DNA of 64,000 bases from an uncultured Saprospiraceae bacterium (GTDB taxonomy: Bacteria; Bacteroidota; Bacteroidia; Chitinophagales; Saprospiraceae). Position 1 is the stretch's first letter. Every line of letters starts with the position of its first letter. The notes below the pieces were generated by a model. It ran no database searches, was not told where the DNA came from, and was given only the letters and a program-made list of their open reading frames with translations. The translations under genes and the position numbers were made by a program. Below are positions 8,539 to 17,166 of this stretch, piece by piece. Location: the NCBI GenBank assembly GCA_937926205.1, contig CALEYL010000046.1:85528-149527 (forward strand). The letters run 5' to 3'.

Positions 8539-10683
8539 ATGAGGCCAATTTTCACCTTTGCATTGATCTTGTCTCTTTTCCAATTGACAGCACAAACCAT
8601 CATTGTTTCGGGCGCCGTAAAAAGCGCTGACGGACAACCGGTTATAGGCGCCAATGTTTTTCTTAAAGATACTTATGATGGTACCTCTACTGACGGTTCG
8701 GGAAATTACAGTTTTTCAACCGACGTTACGGGGGCTCAGGTCTTAAGTATTTCCTGCATCGGTTATGAAAATTACGAGCAACCGCTTGTCCTTTCAAATG
8801 AAAATATAGCCATAAATATCCAGCTGAAGCCTACAGCAACGGAACTGGATGCCGTGGTCATCACGGCCGGCGCGTTTGAAGCCAGTGACGAGCGCAAGGG
8901 CGTTGTTTTGAGTCCACTCGATATCTTAACCACGGCCGGCGCACTGGCAGACATTGCAGGTGCTATGAATACCCTTCCCGGCACTCAAATTGTAGGTGAA
9001 GAGGGCAAAATTTTTGTACGTGGTGGTGCAGCTCATGAAACAAAAACCTTCATTGACGGCCTGAATGTTCAGAACCCTTACAGCAGTACATTGCCCAGCA
9101 TCCCGGCACGTAGTCGTTTTTCACCTTTGTTGTTTAAAGGAACAACTTTCAGCACGGGTGGCTATTCTGCAGAGTACGGCCAGGCGCTGTCATCTGCTTT
9201 GTTGCTTGAAACCCAGGACATTGCTCCAAAAACAATTACCGGTATTTCTCTGATGAGTGTGGGCCTTGGCCTTTCGCATACCCAGAATTTTGGCAAAGCC
9301 TCACTGGCTGTTTCTACAGATTACATCAACCTTGCGCCATATACACACCTGGTCAAACAAAACATAGATTGGGTTAAACCATTTCAGGGCATTGGCGGAC
9401 AGGTCGTTTTTCGGTACAAAACTTCTGAAACCGGCATTTTGAAAGTCCAGGCCAGTGGCAGTAGCAATGGTTTTTTGATGAATTACCCCAATGCAGACAA
9501 TGTTGCCCTCCGGAACAAATTGTCCTTAAACAACGACAATTATTTCGGCAATGCTTCCTGGAAGGAAATTGTGGGTAAAAACTGGACGCTGTTTGCAGGA
9601 GCAGCGCTGTCTCAAAACAGCGATGTCATCGAAAGTAACTTCGGCCTGGATACCCGTGAAGTTGCAGCACAAGGAAAAGTAACCCTGAAATACAGTGGTA
9701 AAGACATTGGAATCAAGTTTGGAGCAGAATATTGGAACACTGGATTCAAGGAGCGCTTTCAGGATGAATCGGGGATGGTTTTTAAAACAGAATTGAACGA
9801 TCAATATGCTGCGTTTTTTTCAGAGTCAGAAGTGAGCTTGTCTCCTAAAGTGGCATTTCGTGCCGGACTCCGACTGGAACACAGCGCCTTGATTCAGGAT
9901 TGGAGTTTAGCGCCCCGCCTCTCAGCAGCTTTTAAAACAGGGAACTACAGCCAGGTGTCTATGGCCTATGGAACCTTTTATCAAAAACCTGAAAACACCC
10001 TGCTGCGTTATAATACGAAGCTTGATTTTGAACGTGCGGCCCACTATATCGTCAACTATCAGGTTATGCAAAATCGCCGGACTTTTCGGATAGAAAGCTA
10101 TTACAAAAAATACAAAGATCTGGTACAATATGCCGAAAACGAGGTTACACACAGTACCAACAATGGATACGGGGCTGCCTGGGGCATGGATGTGTTTTAC
10201 CGGGATCAAAAAAGCATCAAATACGGCGATTTCTGGATTTCGTATTCTTTTCTGGATACCCGTCGAAAATACCTTGCCTTCCCGGTAGAGGCTACCCCGA
10301 ATTTTGCATCAAGGCATAATTTATCCGTTGTTTACAAGCACTGGATTCAACGCCTGACCACATCACTTGGCCTGACCTATTCTTATTCCAGTCCGCGCCC
10401 TTATGATGATCCCAATGCGGCAGGTTTTATGACAGGCAGGACATCTCCTTACAACGACCTGAGTTTAAGCGCCAGCTATTTAACCAACATTCTAAGCAAT
10501 TTCACGGTGCTGTTCATATCAATTAACAACCTTCCGGGGTTTAATAACACATTTGGACAGCAGTTCAGCAATACGCCGAATGCAGAAGGGGATTTTACCG
10601 GCATTGCAGTCAGACCGCCTGCAAAGCGTTTTTTCTTTGTGGGAATGTTTGTTTCGATTGGAGAGAAATGGGGCACCAATTAG
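8539..10683 (+). CDS. TonB-dependent outer-membrane receptor with carboxypeptidase-like domain
   Basis: The ATG at 8539 gives a signal peptide ending at LTAQ; an upstream in-frame extension to 8452 would bury it. The product has 714 residues. Residues 20-110 form a carboxypeptidase-regulatory-like beta-sandwich (GAVKSADGQPVIGANVFLKD). Next comes a plug domain with LPGTQIVGEEGKIFVRGG near 155 and GYSAEYGQALSS near 213, then a 22-strand-type barrel ending in an aromatic residue pattern. Such receptors import siderophores, glycans or other large ligands; the ligand is unknown because no SusD is adjacent. The next gene encodes a small exported helical protein and is probably functionally linked. 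Confidence 0.9.
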   Translation: MRPIFTFALILSLFQLTAQTIIVSGAVKSADGQPVIGANVFLKDTYDGTSTDGSGNYSFSTDVTGAQVLSISCIGYENYEQPLVLSNENIAINIQLKPTATELDAVVITAGAFEASDERKGVVLSPLDILTTAGALADIAGAMNTLPGTQIVGEEGKIFVRGGAAHETKTFIDGLNVQNPYSSTLPSIPARSRFSPLLFKGTTFSTGGYSAEYGQALSSALLLETQDIAPKTITGISLMSVGLGLSHTQNFGKASLAVSTDYINLAPYTHLVKQNIDWVKPFQGIGGQVVFRYKTSETGILKVQASGSSNGFLMNYPNADNVALRNKLSLNNDNYFGNASWKEIVGKNWTLFAGAALSQNSDVIESNFGLDTREVAAQGKVTLKYSGKDIGIKFGAEYWNTGFKERFQDESGMVFKTELNDQYAAFFSESEVSLSPKVAFRAGLRLEHSALIQDWSLAPRLSAAFKTGNYSQVSMAYGTFYQKPENTLLRYNTKLDFERAAHYIVNYQVMQNRRTFRIESYYKKYKDLVQYAENEVTHSTNNGYGAAWGMDVFYRDQKSIKYGDFWISYSFLDTRRKYLAFPVEATPNFASRHNLSVVYKHWIQRLTTSLGLTYSYSSPRPYDDPNAAGFMTGRTSPYNDLSLSASYLTNILSNFTVLFISINNLPGFNNTFGQQFSNTPNAEGDFTGIAVRPPAKRFFFVGMFVSIGEKWGTN

Positions 10684-10691
10684 GGCTGTAG

Positions 10692-10710
10692 CCGGCCCTC
10701 CGGAGGCCGG
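10692..10710. repeat. GC-rich hairpin after the receptor gene
   Basis: CCGGCC (10692-10697) and GGCCGG (10705-10710) flank CTCCGGA, making a compact hairpin eight bases after the receptor stop codon. No T run follows, so it may be an mRNA 3' stabiliser or a leaky terminator before the next gene. Confidence 0.4.
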
Positions 10711-10785
10711 GTCCAACCTGACTCTAAAACCCTGGATAACCGACAAAACTAATTTCTAAATCACTTATTTTCAAAATATTGTAAT

Positions 10786-11454
10786 ATGAAAAAGCATTTT
10801 CTATTCGCCTCTGTTTTTTTGGTTTCGATCACATTATCCGGTCAGAATGAACGCTATGTTGCTGCGATGGAAAAAGGCCTGGCTATTTTAGATACGGCCA
10901 GAACTTCAGGCGGTTTTTTACAGGCATCCAATCATTTTGAACGCATCGCCAATGTTGAAAAACAAGCCTGGCTACCGGGTTACTATGTTTCATACAGCAA
11001 CATGATGATGGCGACTATGTACATGCAGGAAGGTAAACTGGAGCAATGCGCCGCCCATTTAGACAAAGCGCAGACATTTCTGGATGCTGTAAAAATACTT
11101 GCCCCGGAAGAATCCGAAGTGTATACGTTACAAGGCTTCATCTTCCAGGGGCGCATCTGGGACAACCCCATGGTAAATGGCGCAAAGTACAGCCAGCTGT
11201 CATTTACAACCCTTGACAAAGCCATTTCTCTGAATGAAGACAACCCGCGTCCTTATTATCTCAAAGGTCAAAGTTTGTTGTATACGCCGACTTTCTACGG
11301 AGGCGGACCCAAAACGGCCATGCCGTTGTTGCAAAAAGCTGATGAAAAATTTGAATCCTTCCAGGCGCTTTCACCTTTACATCCGAATTGGGGCGCCGGT
11401 ACAAACAAATGGATGATTGAACAGGCACAAAAAATGGAGCAAAGTGGTAATTAA
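10786..11454 (+). CDS. Exported TPR-like helical protein
   Basis: A 222-residue protein with a signal peptide ending near SGQN (residue 21). The mature part is helical, with TPR-like spacing: ALA/YMQEGKLEQCAAHLDKAQ at about 78-97, ESEVYTLQGFIFQGR, then NPRPYYLKGQSLL near 152 and a GGGPKTAMPLLQKADEKF repeat. Small exported proteins of this kind are often encoded beside TonB receptors in Bacteroidota. It follows the receptor by 102 bases on the same strand, which suggests a shared role. No specific function can be named. Confidence 0.75.
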   Translation: MKKHFLFASVFLVSITLSGQNERYVAAMEKGLAILDTARTSGGFLQASNHFERIANVEKQAWLPGYYVSYSNMMMATMYMQEGKLEQCAAHLDKAQTFLDAVKILAPEESEVYTLQGFIFQGRIWDNPMVNGAKYSQLSFTTLDKAISLNEDNPRPYYLKGQSLLYTPTFYGGGPKTAMPLLQKADEKFESFQALSPLHPNWGAGTNKWMIEQAQKMEQSGN

Positions 11455-11504
11455 TATCAGGGCGTATAAAAAATAATCGGTGTGTCCCGGAAGTGGCCTG
11501 ATTA

Positions 11505-12383
11505 TCACAGCAAATTGATCACCGCCACTCCCATCACCACCAGTGTGCCTCCTGCCAGAACACTGGCATCTATCTGCTCATGAAGCAACAGTACAGAAAA
11601 CAGTACCCCAAATACGGGTACGAGGTTGTTAAATATAGCGGTACGTGCTGCGCCAATGGCCCGGATACCTTCCGCATACCATACAAACCCGAGTACGGTT
11701 CCCAGGAGGCCTAAAAAAACCAACGCGACCCATATTTGGAGTGGCACAGCAGAAATTGGGTGCATGCCTTCCCAAAATGCCAGCGGGAAAAGGCCAACCA
11801 TGCCCAACAAACAGCTATACGTCGTTGTAATGAGGGGACTCTGGGCAGAAGAAATTTTTCGGTTGAGAAGGGTATAAACTGCCCAGGACACAGGGCAACC
11901 CAATGCCAGCCATTCCCCTTTGCCAAAATGGTCAAAAACATGGCTCAATTCTCCACGGGTGATGACCACAATTGCTCCAAAAAGGGATAACAATCCGCCA
12001 AATACTTTTGAGGGTTTCAAAGGCTCACCAAACATAAAAACGGAGGCAAACAGGATAATGGTCGGGTTCAGCGCCACCAATAAGGAAGCCCGGCTTGCCG
12101 GAATCAATTTCAATGCGCTGAAAAAGAAAAAATTATAGACGATAATCCCCGACAACGCCAACAAGGTGTTGTATCTCAGGGTTCGGCGATTCATGCCGGG
12201 AAGTTTCGTTTTGGTAAGCCGCACCACTCCCAGCAAACCAAATGTTGCGAATAAAAAACGCCAGAATGCGCCCTCAAACGGCCCCATAACCTGGGCCGCC
12301 ATTCGGGTAGCGATAAAGGTTCCGCCCCATACGCAGGCGACAAGGAGAAGCTTCACGTAAATCATGAAGGCGAAGGTGAGCAT
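11505..12383 (-). CDS. EamA/DMT-family transporter
   Basis: A 292-residue protein with ten hydrophobic helices in two EamA repeats. The first repeat has WGGTFIATR near residue 20 and RASLLVALNPTIILFAS near 98-114. The second has SWAVYTLLNRK near 165 and ARTAIFNNLVPVFGVLFSVLLLHE near 247-270, the latter being the usual conserved end motif. The family exports metabolites such as amino acids (substrate not predictable). Met7 at 12365 is an alternative start. It is oriented convergently with the exported helical protein gene. Confidence 0.9.
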   Translation of the reverse strand: MLTFAFMIYVKLLLVACVWGGTFIATRMAAQVMGPFEGAFWRFLFATFGLLGVVRLTKTKLPGMNRRTLRYNTLLALSGIIVYNFFFFSALKLIPASRASLLVALNPTIILFASVFMFGEPLKPSKVFGGLLSLFGAIVVITRGELSHVFDHFGKGEWLALGCPVSWAVYTLLNRKISSAQSPLITTTYSCLLGMVGLFPLAFWEGMHPISAVPLQIWVALVFLGLLGTVLGFVWYAEGIRAIGAARTAIFNNLVPVFGVLFSVLLLHEQIDASVLAGGTLVVMGVAVINLL

Positions 12384-12483
12384 TTTTTGAAACAGATTTG
12401 GCTCCTGTTTTCAGCCCCTACCCTTTCCCTGGCTGATCAGCACAAATTTTGTAACATCAGCCAGGTTTTGGGAGCATCATGCA

Positions 12484-13629
12484 TTATGCCCCTTTTAATA
12501 TCTCTCTGGAAATCACCAGTTTCTGGATTTCTGAAGTTCCTTCTCCAATGGTGCACAACTTGGCGTCGCGGTAAAATTTTTCTACCGGAAAATCCTTTAT
12601 GTAGCCATAGCCTCCAAATATCTGTACCGCTTCGTCAGCCGTTTTAACCGCCACTTCAGATGCGTAGTATTTTGCCATGGCGGATATTTTGGTACTGTTT
12701 TGGTTGTTGTCCTTCAAATCGCCAGCCTGGCGGGTCAAAAGTTCCGCCGCTTGAATTTTGGTGGCCATATCTGCCAATTTGAAGCTGATGCCCTGAAAAG
12801 AAGCAATCGGTTTTCCAAATTGCTGCCGTTCCTGTGCGTAAGCAACCGCCGCTTCGTAGGCGCCTTTGGCAATACCCAGCGACAACGCGGCAATGGATAT
12901 ACGTCCGCCATCCAGTACTTTCATTGATTGAATGAAACCTTCGCCAACTTCACCAAGGATTTGGCTTTTATGGACACGGCAATTGTCGAAAATCATTTCT
13001 GCGGTTTCAGAAGCCCGCATGCCCAATTTGTTTTCTTTTTTGCCTCCGGAAAAACCGGGCGTTCCGCGTTCCACAACAAAAGCCGTCATGCCATGGCTGT
13101 CTAAAAGTTCACCGGTACGGGCTATGACGACGGCAACATGGCCGGATTTTCCGTGGGTAATGAAGTTTTTTGCGCCATTAATCACATAATAATCGCCATC
13201 CTTTTGTGCCACACATTGCATCCTTCCTGCGTCGCTGCCGGTATTGGGTTCCGTAAGTCCCCATGCACCAATCCAGGCTCCTGAAGCCAGCCGGGGCAGG
13301 TAAGTTTGCTTTTGAGATTCGTTTCCAAACATCAGGATGTGGTTGGTACACAAAGAATTGTGTGCTGCCACAGAAAGGCCGATAGACCCGCAAACTTTGG
13401 CTATTTCTTCAATTACGGTGATGTATTCGCGATAGCCAAGACCCGTGCCACCATATTCTTCAGGTACCAGTACCCCCATGAAGCCATACTCTCCCATGCG
13501 GTGAAACAAATCAATCGGAAAATGCTGCGTTTCATCCCAGGTCATTACATTTGGCCGGATAAACGTTTCTGCAAAGTCGTGTGCACTTTCTTTGATCAAC
13601 TGCAGATTTTCCAAAGTCTCTACACTCAT
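12484..13629 (-). CDS. Acyl-CoA dehydrogenase (short/branched-chain type)
   Basis: A 381-residue FAD enzyme that oxidises acyl-CoA to enoyl-CoA and passes electrons to an electron-transfer flavoprotein. Signatures are WGLTEPNTGSDAG near residue 124, a middle beta domain, QQFGKPIASFQ near 272 and the C-terminal GEGTSEIQ, in which Glu363 is the expected catalytic base, as in butyryl-CoA dehydrogenase. The length is full for the family. The neighbours do not belong to fatty-acid metabolism, so it appears to be a stand-alone gene. Chain-length preference cannot be judged. Confidence 0.93.
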   Translation of the reverse strand: MSVETLENLQLIKESAHDFAETFIRPNVMTWDETQHFPIDLFHRMGEYGFMGVLVPEEYGGTGLGYREYITVIEEIAKVCGSIGLSVAAHNSLCTNHILMFGNESQKQTYLPRLASGAWIGAWGLTEPNTGSDAGRMQCVAQKDGDYYVINGAKNFITHGKSGHVAVVIARTGELLDSHGMTAFVVERGTPGFSGGKKENKLGMRASETAEMIFDNCRVHKSQILGEVGEGFIQSMKVLDGGRISIAALSLGIAKGAYEAAVAYAQERQQFGKPIASFQGISFKLADMATKIQAAELLTRQAGDLKDNNQNSTKISAMAKYYASEVAVKTADEAVQIFGGYGYIKDFPVEKFYRDAKLCTIGEGTSEIQKLVISREILKGA

Positions 13630-13731
13630 CTTTAAGGTGATTTTTTATTGTTGTACGATTTGAGTTTCAAAAAGGAATGCAAAATTAAGTCAAATTGTTC
13701 AGCAAAGCCAATGGATATTCCCTTTTGATAT

Positions 13732-14871
13732 TCATTTCCCTCCGGACATTGGTTTTGGTGAAACGGGTATTTCCCATCCCAATGCTTCCCGCATCTTGTG
13801 ATAAATGGCTGTATTTTCATAGATTCCCGAAAAAAGCTCAGCCTTTGGCCCATAGGCATAAACGGGTATTAACGTTGCAGTATGTCCGTTGGTCGTAAAT
13901 TTAGGTTTGATAAAATTCATCCTGGAATTATCGTTGATGCCCATACCCCCTGATTCGTGATCTCCGGTAACGATAACCAAAGTATTGCCGTCTTTTTTGG
14001 CAAACTCCAGCACTTCTGAAATGGCCCTGTCGAAATCAAGCAATTCACTGATCAGCAGTTTACCTTCATTGGCATGCCCCATCACGTCGATCTGAGACCC
14101 TTCTATCATGAGGAAAAAACCATTTTCATTTTTTTGTCTTAGAAAATTAACACCCAATTTGCTGGCATAAGGCAAATAACTACGGCCTGAACTTACGGCA
14201 AGGGGGTGGTTGTCAGCTGTAAAATACACCAGATTTGCGTTTGATTTTGCCCTAACCTGACTGATGTCTGCCTGCAAATAATCATACACCCAGTAATCTT
14301 TACGCCTCATTTCTGCAATCAGATTCCGATCGTCCATATTGCGCCGATCAAAAAATTTTTTCCCGCCGCCTATGAACAAATCGATTTCTGTATTCATAAA
14401 ATCAAGCGCGATGGCTTCATAGTTTTCGCGATAAGACTGATGGGCAATAAAAGCAGCCGGAGTCGCATGAACAATGGTTGATGTGGCAACCAGGCCTGTG
14501 GCCAGATTCCTGGCTTCTGCCTCCTCCAATATGGTCAGACAAGGCAGGGTATCGGCATTCACACCGATGGCATTGTTGTATGTTTTTATGCCGCAGGAAA
14601 ATGCCGTGGCGCCGGCAGCAGAATCCGTAACCAGATTATTTGAAGAATAAGATTTGTGAAACCCAATGACAGGAAATTTTTCTAAACTAAGCCGGTTGTT
14701 GTTGCTGTAAATTGCCGCGGAAACCTGAGAAAGTCCCATACCATCGCCTATCATCAATACGATGTTTTTAGGCGTTTCTGCCATTGGAATAGTTGGCTCT
14801 TCCAAAACATTTGGGGCCGCGCAACCGCTCCAGCTCGCCAATGCAATCCAAACAAATAAGATCTTTTTCAC
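13732..14871 (-). CDS. Alkaline phosphatase (PhoA superfamily), exported
   Basis: A 379-residue metal-dependent phosphatase acting outside the cytoplasm. The nucleophile is Ser84 in VTDSAAGATA; metal ligands include Asp43 in IGDGMG, Glu/Asp in MIEGSQIDVMGHAN, Asp-His in TGDHESGG, and His in TNGHTA. The N-terminus is a signal peptide with Cys17 as a possible lipoprotein site (SWSGC). It is shorter than E. coli PhoA, as is common in Bacteroidota. It presumably releases phosphate from organic esters. No Pho-box-like sequence is evident upstream. Confidence 0.92.
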   Translation of the reverse strand: MKKILFVWIALASWSGCAAPNVLEEPTIPMAETPKNIVLMIGDGMGLSQVSAAIYSNNNRLSLEKFPVIGFHKSYSSNNLVTDSAAGATAFSCGIKTYNNAIGVNADTLPCLTILEEAEARNLATGLVATSTIVHATPAAFIAHQSYRENYEAIALDFMNTEIDLFIGGGKKFFDRRNMDDRNLIAEMRRKDYWVYDYLQADISQVRAKSNANLVYFTADNHPLAVSSGRSYLPYASKLGVNFLRQKNENGFFLMIEGSQIDVMGHANEGKLLISELLDFDRAISEVLEFAKKDGNTLVIVTGDHESGGMGINDNSRMNFIKPKFTTNGHTATLIPVYAYGPKAELFSGIYENTAIYHKMREALGWEIPVSPKPMSGGK

Positions 14872-15113
14872 ACCTGCCTGTTATGAGATGATGTCGGTTT
14901 TATTACTTCAGATGCTGAATATAGTGCATCTAAATGTGAAAAACCGGTTTGTAATACCCTAATTAATAATTAGTTGTCGCTTTAGTTTAAAAAAGTTGAA
15001 TTTCTTTGTAACAATAGTACCTTCTAACAACGTCTATCAGGCAACTTTCGCATAGAACTGCTGTCATTGCAAAAGTATTTACCCGACTGTTTTTTTTAGA
15101 AAATCACCATCAA

Positions 15114-16259
15114 ATGTCCACCCGACTGTTTTTAAACCTGGCAATTACTGCCATGTTGCTCTCTGGTGCTATGCACTCAGGGACAGCCAACAACGCAAAT
15201 TTACACGCAATTCCGAATGGCAGTTCCGGAAAGAGCATTTTTGACGTTTTTGCGCAAAAAGAAATGCTCAAGGTGAATTTGCGAACTGACCTGGTTCATC
15301 TCATCGAAAACCGGAAGAAAGACCTCGATCAGGCTGCTACACTGACTTATGTAAACGAATCCGGAGCAGATGTTTCTTACGAAATCAAAATTTCTCCGCG
15401 TGGAAAGTACCGCCGCCGTGTTTGCGATTTTCCGCCGTTGAAACTCAAGTTTCCGAAATCTGCCCTTGCTTCACAGGGGCTTTCCGCTCACAACGACCTG
15501 AAACTCGTTACCCACTGCATCGACGACAAAGCTTTAGGCAATGAACAATTGCAGAAAGAATACCTCGCTTATCGTTTGTACAACCTGCTGACCGACAAGA
15601 GCTACCGCGTTAAATTGCTGCAAATTACGTACGAAGACAGCAACTCGAAAGTGAACAAAATCAACCGCTATGCTTTCCTGATTGAGGATACCGACGAAAT
15701 GGCGGAACGACTCGGCGGACAGGAATGCGATCAATGTATGAATCCTCCTCAGGCTTCGCTGGATGCCCAGTCAGAACGCCTGATGGCCGGATTCCAGTAT
15801 ATGATCGGAAACGCAGACTGGAGCCTTCAAATGGGAAGAAACCTGAAAGTTGTGCAGCCTGTCGCTGGATTAAGTACACTCGTCCCTTACGATTTTGATT
15901 TTACCGGATTGGTTAGCCCCAGTTATGCCCGCATCAACACCAATCTTGGATTGCTGCGTATCCGGGAAAGGATTTACATGGGATTTCCGGCCACAGATGA
16001 GGAATTGTGGAATACGTTTAACTACATGCGCAGCAAACGCAGTGAGATGGTATCTGAGATCATGGATTTCAAACTGCTCAGTATGGCCAAACGCAAAGAA
16101 ATGGTCGCTTATATTGACGAATTTTTTGAAATCGTTGCGCAACTGGAATCACAGCGGTCTTCAAATCTTTACGAAAAGTTGAAAAAACCATCCCGCTTTC
16201 TGAATAAGGAGGAAGAGGCGCCGGAGATAAGGGTAAAAAGCACAGCAAACGGGATGTAA
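15114..16259 (+). CDS. Exported CotH-like protein (atypical kinase fold, divergent)
   Basis: A 381-residue protein with an N-terminal signal peptide (to about residue 25). The segment SPRGKYRRRVCDFPPLKLKF near 98-118 resembles the substrate-loop region of CotH proteins. GNADWSLQMGRN near 237 and VPYDFDFTGLV near 260 match the CotH-type Asn/Asp catalytic pattern (family knowledge: spore-coat CotH phosphorylates proteins). The similarity is distant, so kinase activity is inference. A second, clearer CotH protein lies at 34475. The spacer 14872-15113 upstream shows no feature. Confidence 0.65.
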   Translation: MSTRLFLNLAITAMLLSGAMHSGTANNANLHAIPNGSSGKSIFDVFAQKEMLKVNLRTDLVHLIENRKKDLDQAATLTYVNESGADVSYEIKISPRGKYRRRVCDFPPLKLKFPKSALASQGLSAHNDLKLVTHCIDDKALGNEQLQKEYLAYRLYNLLTDKSYRVKLLQITYEDSNSKVNKINRYAFLIEDTDEMAERLGGQECDQCMNPPQASLDAQSERLMAGFQYMIGNADWSLQMGRNLKVVQPVAGLSTLVPYDFDFTGLVSPSYARINTNLGLLRIRERIYMGFPATDEELWNTFNYMRSKRSEMVSEIMDFKLLSMAKRKEMVAYIDEFFEIVAQLESQRSSNLYEKLKKPSRFLNKEEEAPEIRVKSTANGM

Positions 16260-16270
16260 TTATTGTCGAA

Positions 16271-17113
16271 CTACAGCACTTTGCGGGCCCGTAACATACG
16301 GTCTTTATCCTGCATGTCTTGTCGGAGCTCAATTTCACAAAATCCCAGCGTTTCCAGCATAAGCTGTACGGCAGACGCATTGAATTCGTTGGTTTCAAAA
16401 TACAAAAAGCCGCCTGACTTCAGGCGCTCCAGGGCAAATGCGGCGATCCGTCGGTAAAACACCAATGGGTCGTCGCTGTCCGGGAACAAAGCCAGATGAG
16501 GTTCGAACAATAAAACCCCGGGGGGCATGATGGCCGCCTCTGCTCTTGGGATATATGGCGGGTTGCTGACGATCAATTCAAAAGTACCAGCCGGCCACGT
16601 GGAAGGCTCAAGGATATCAGCTGACGAAAAGTGCACCTGAGCGTTATGCCGCTTTGCGTTTTCGCCCGCAATTTCCAAGGCCCCTTCGCTGACATCAACA
16701 GCGAAAACCTGCAACTGAGGGCGTTTGACTTTTAACAGAATTGGGATACAGCCACTGCCTGTGCCAATATCCAGCACACGCAGGGTTGCATTGGCCGGAA
16801 GGCATTCCAGCATCCAATGCACCAGTTCCTCCGTTTCCTGACGCGGAATCAATACCCTGTTATCTACTTTAAATTTAAGGCCATAAAAATCCGCTTCCCC
16901 TAAGATGTATTGCACCGGCTCATGTTGGAGCAACCTGCTTTTTATTTCCTCCAAACGTTTGGTATCGTCCGGTGTAAAAAACAAATCCCGGGAAAAAGAC
17001 TTCACCATAAAAGCGTCTTCCAGCACAATGCGTGCAACCTGCCTGGCTTCTGAGGCTTCGTAGACGGATTCGAGCTCAAGTGAGAGTTGTTGAAGCAGGT
17101 CAGCAGCTTTCAT
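16271..17113 (-). CDS. prmC: Peptide chain release factor N5-glutamine methyltransferase
   Basis: A 280-residue SAM-dependent methyltransferase that methylates the GGQ glutamine of release factors. The N-terminal helical domain ends with LIPRQETEELVHW near 88-100. The SAM loop is VLDIGTGSGCIPI at 113-125 and the catalytic signature is NPPYIP at 184-189. The length and motif order are standard. It ends 11 bases from the convergent CotH-like gene and lies downstream of the GH3/beta-lactamase gene on the same strand. Confidence 0.95.
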   Translation of the reverse strand: MKAADLLQQLSLELESVYEASEARQVARIVLEDAFMVKSFSRDLFFTPDDTKRLEEIKSRLLQHEPVQYILGEADFYGLKFKVDNRVLIPRQETEELVHWMLECLPANATLRVLDIGTGSGCIPILLKVKRPQLQVFAVDVSEGALEIAGENAKRHNAQVHFSSADILEPSTWPAGTFELIVSNPPYIPRAEAAIMPPGVLLFEPHLALFPDSDDPLVFYRRIAAFALERLKSGGFLYFETNEFNASAVQLMLETLGFCEIELRQDMQDKDRMLRARKVL

Positions 17114-17166
17114 TTATAAATTTGAAAATCAGTGAATTATTTTTTTCTGTGATCTGTGGGTGAATT

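Noticed and set aside
10553..10759. Small frame after the TonB receptor
   Set aside because: It overlaps the receptor end and the GC hairpin out of frame, with no protein features.
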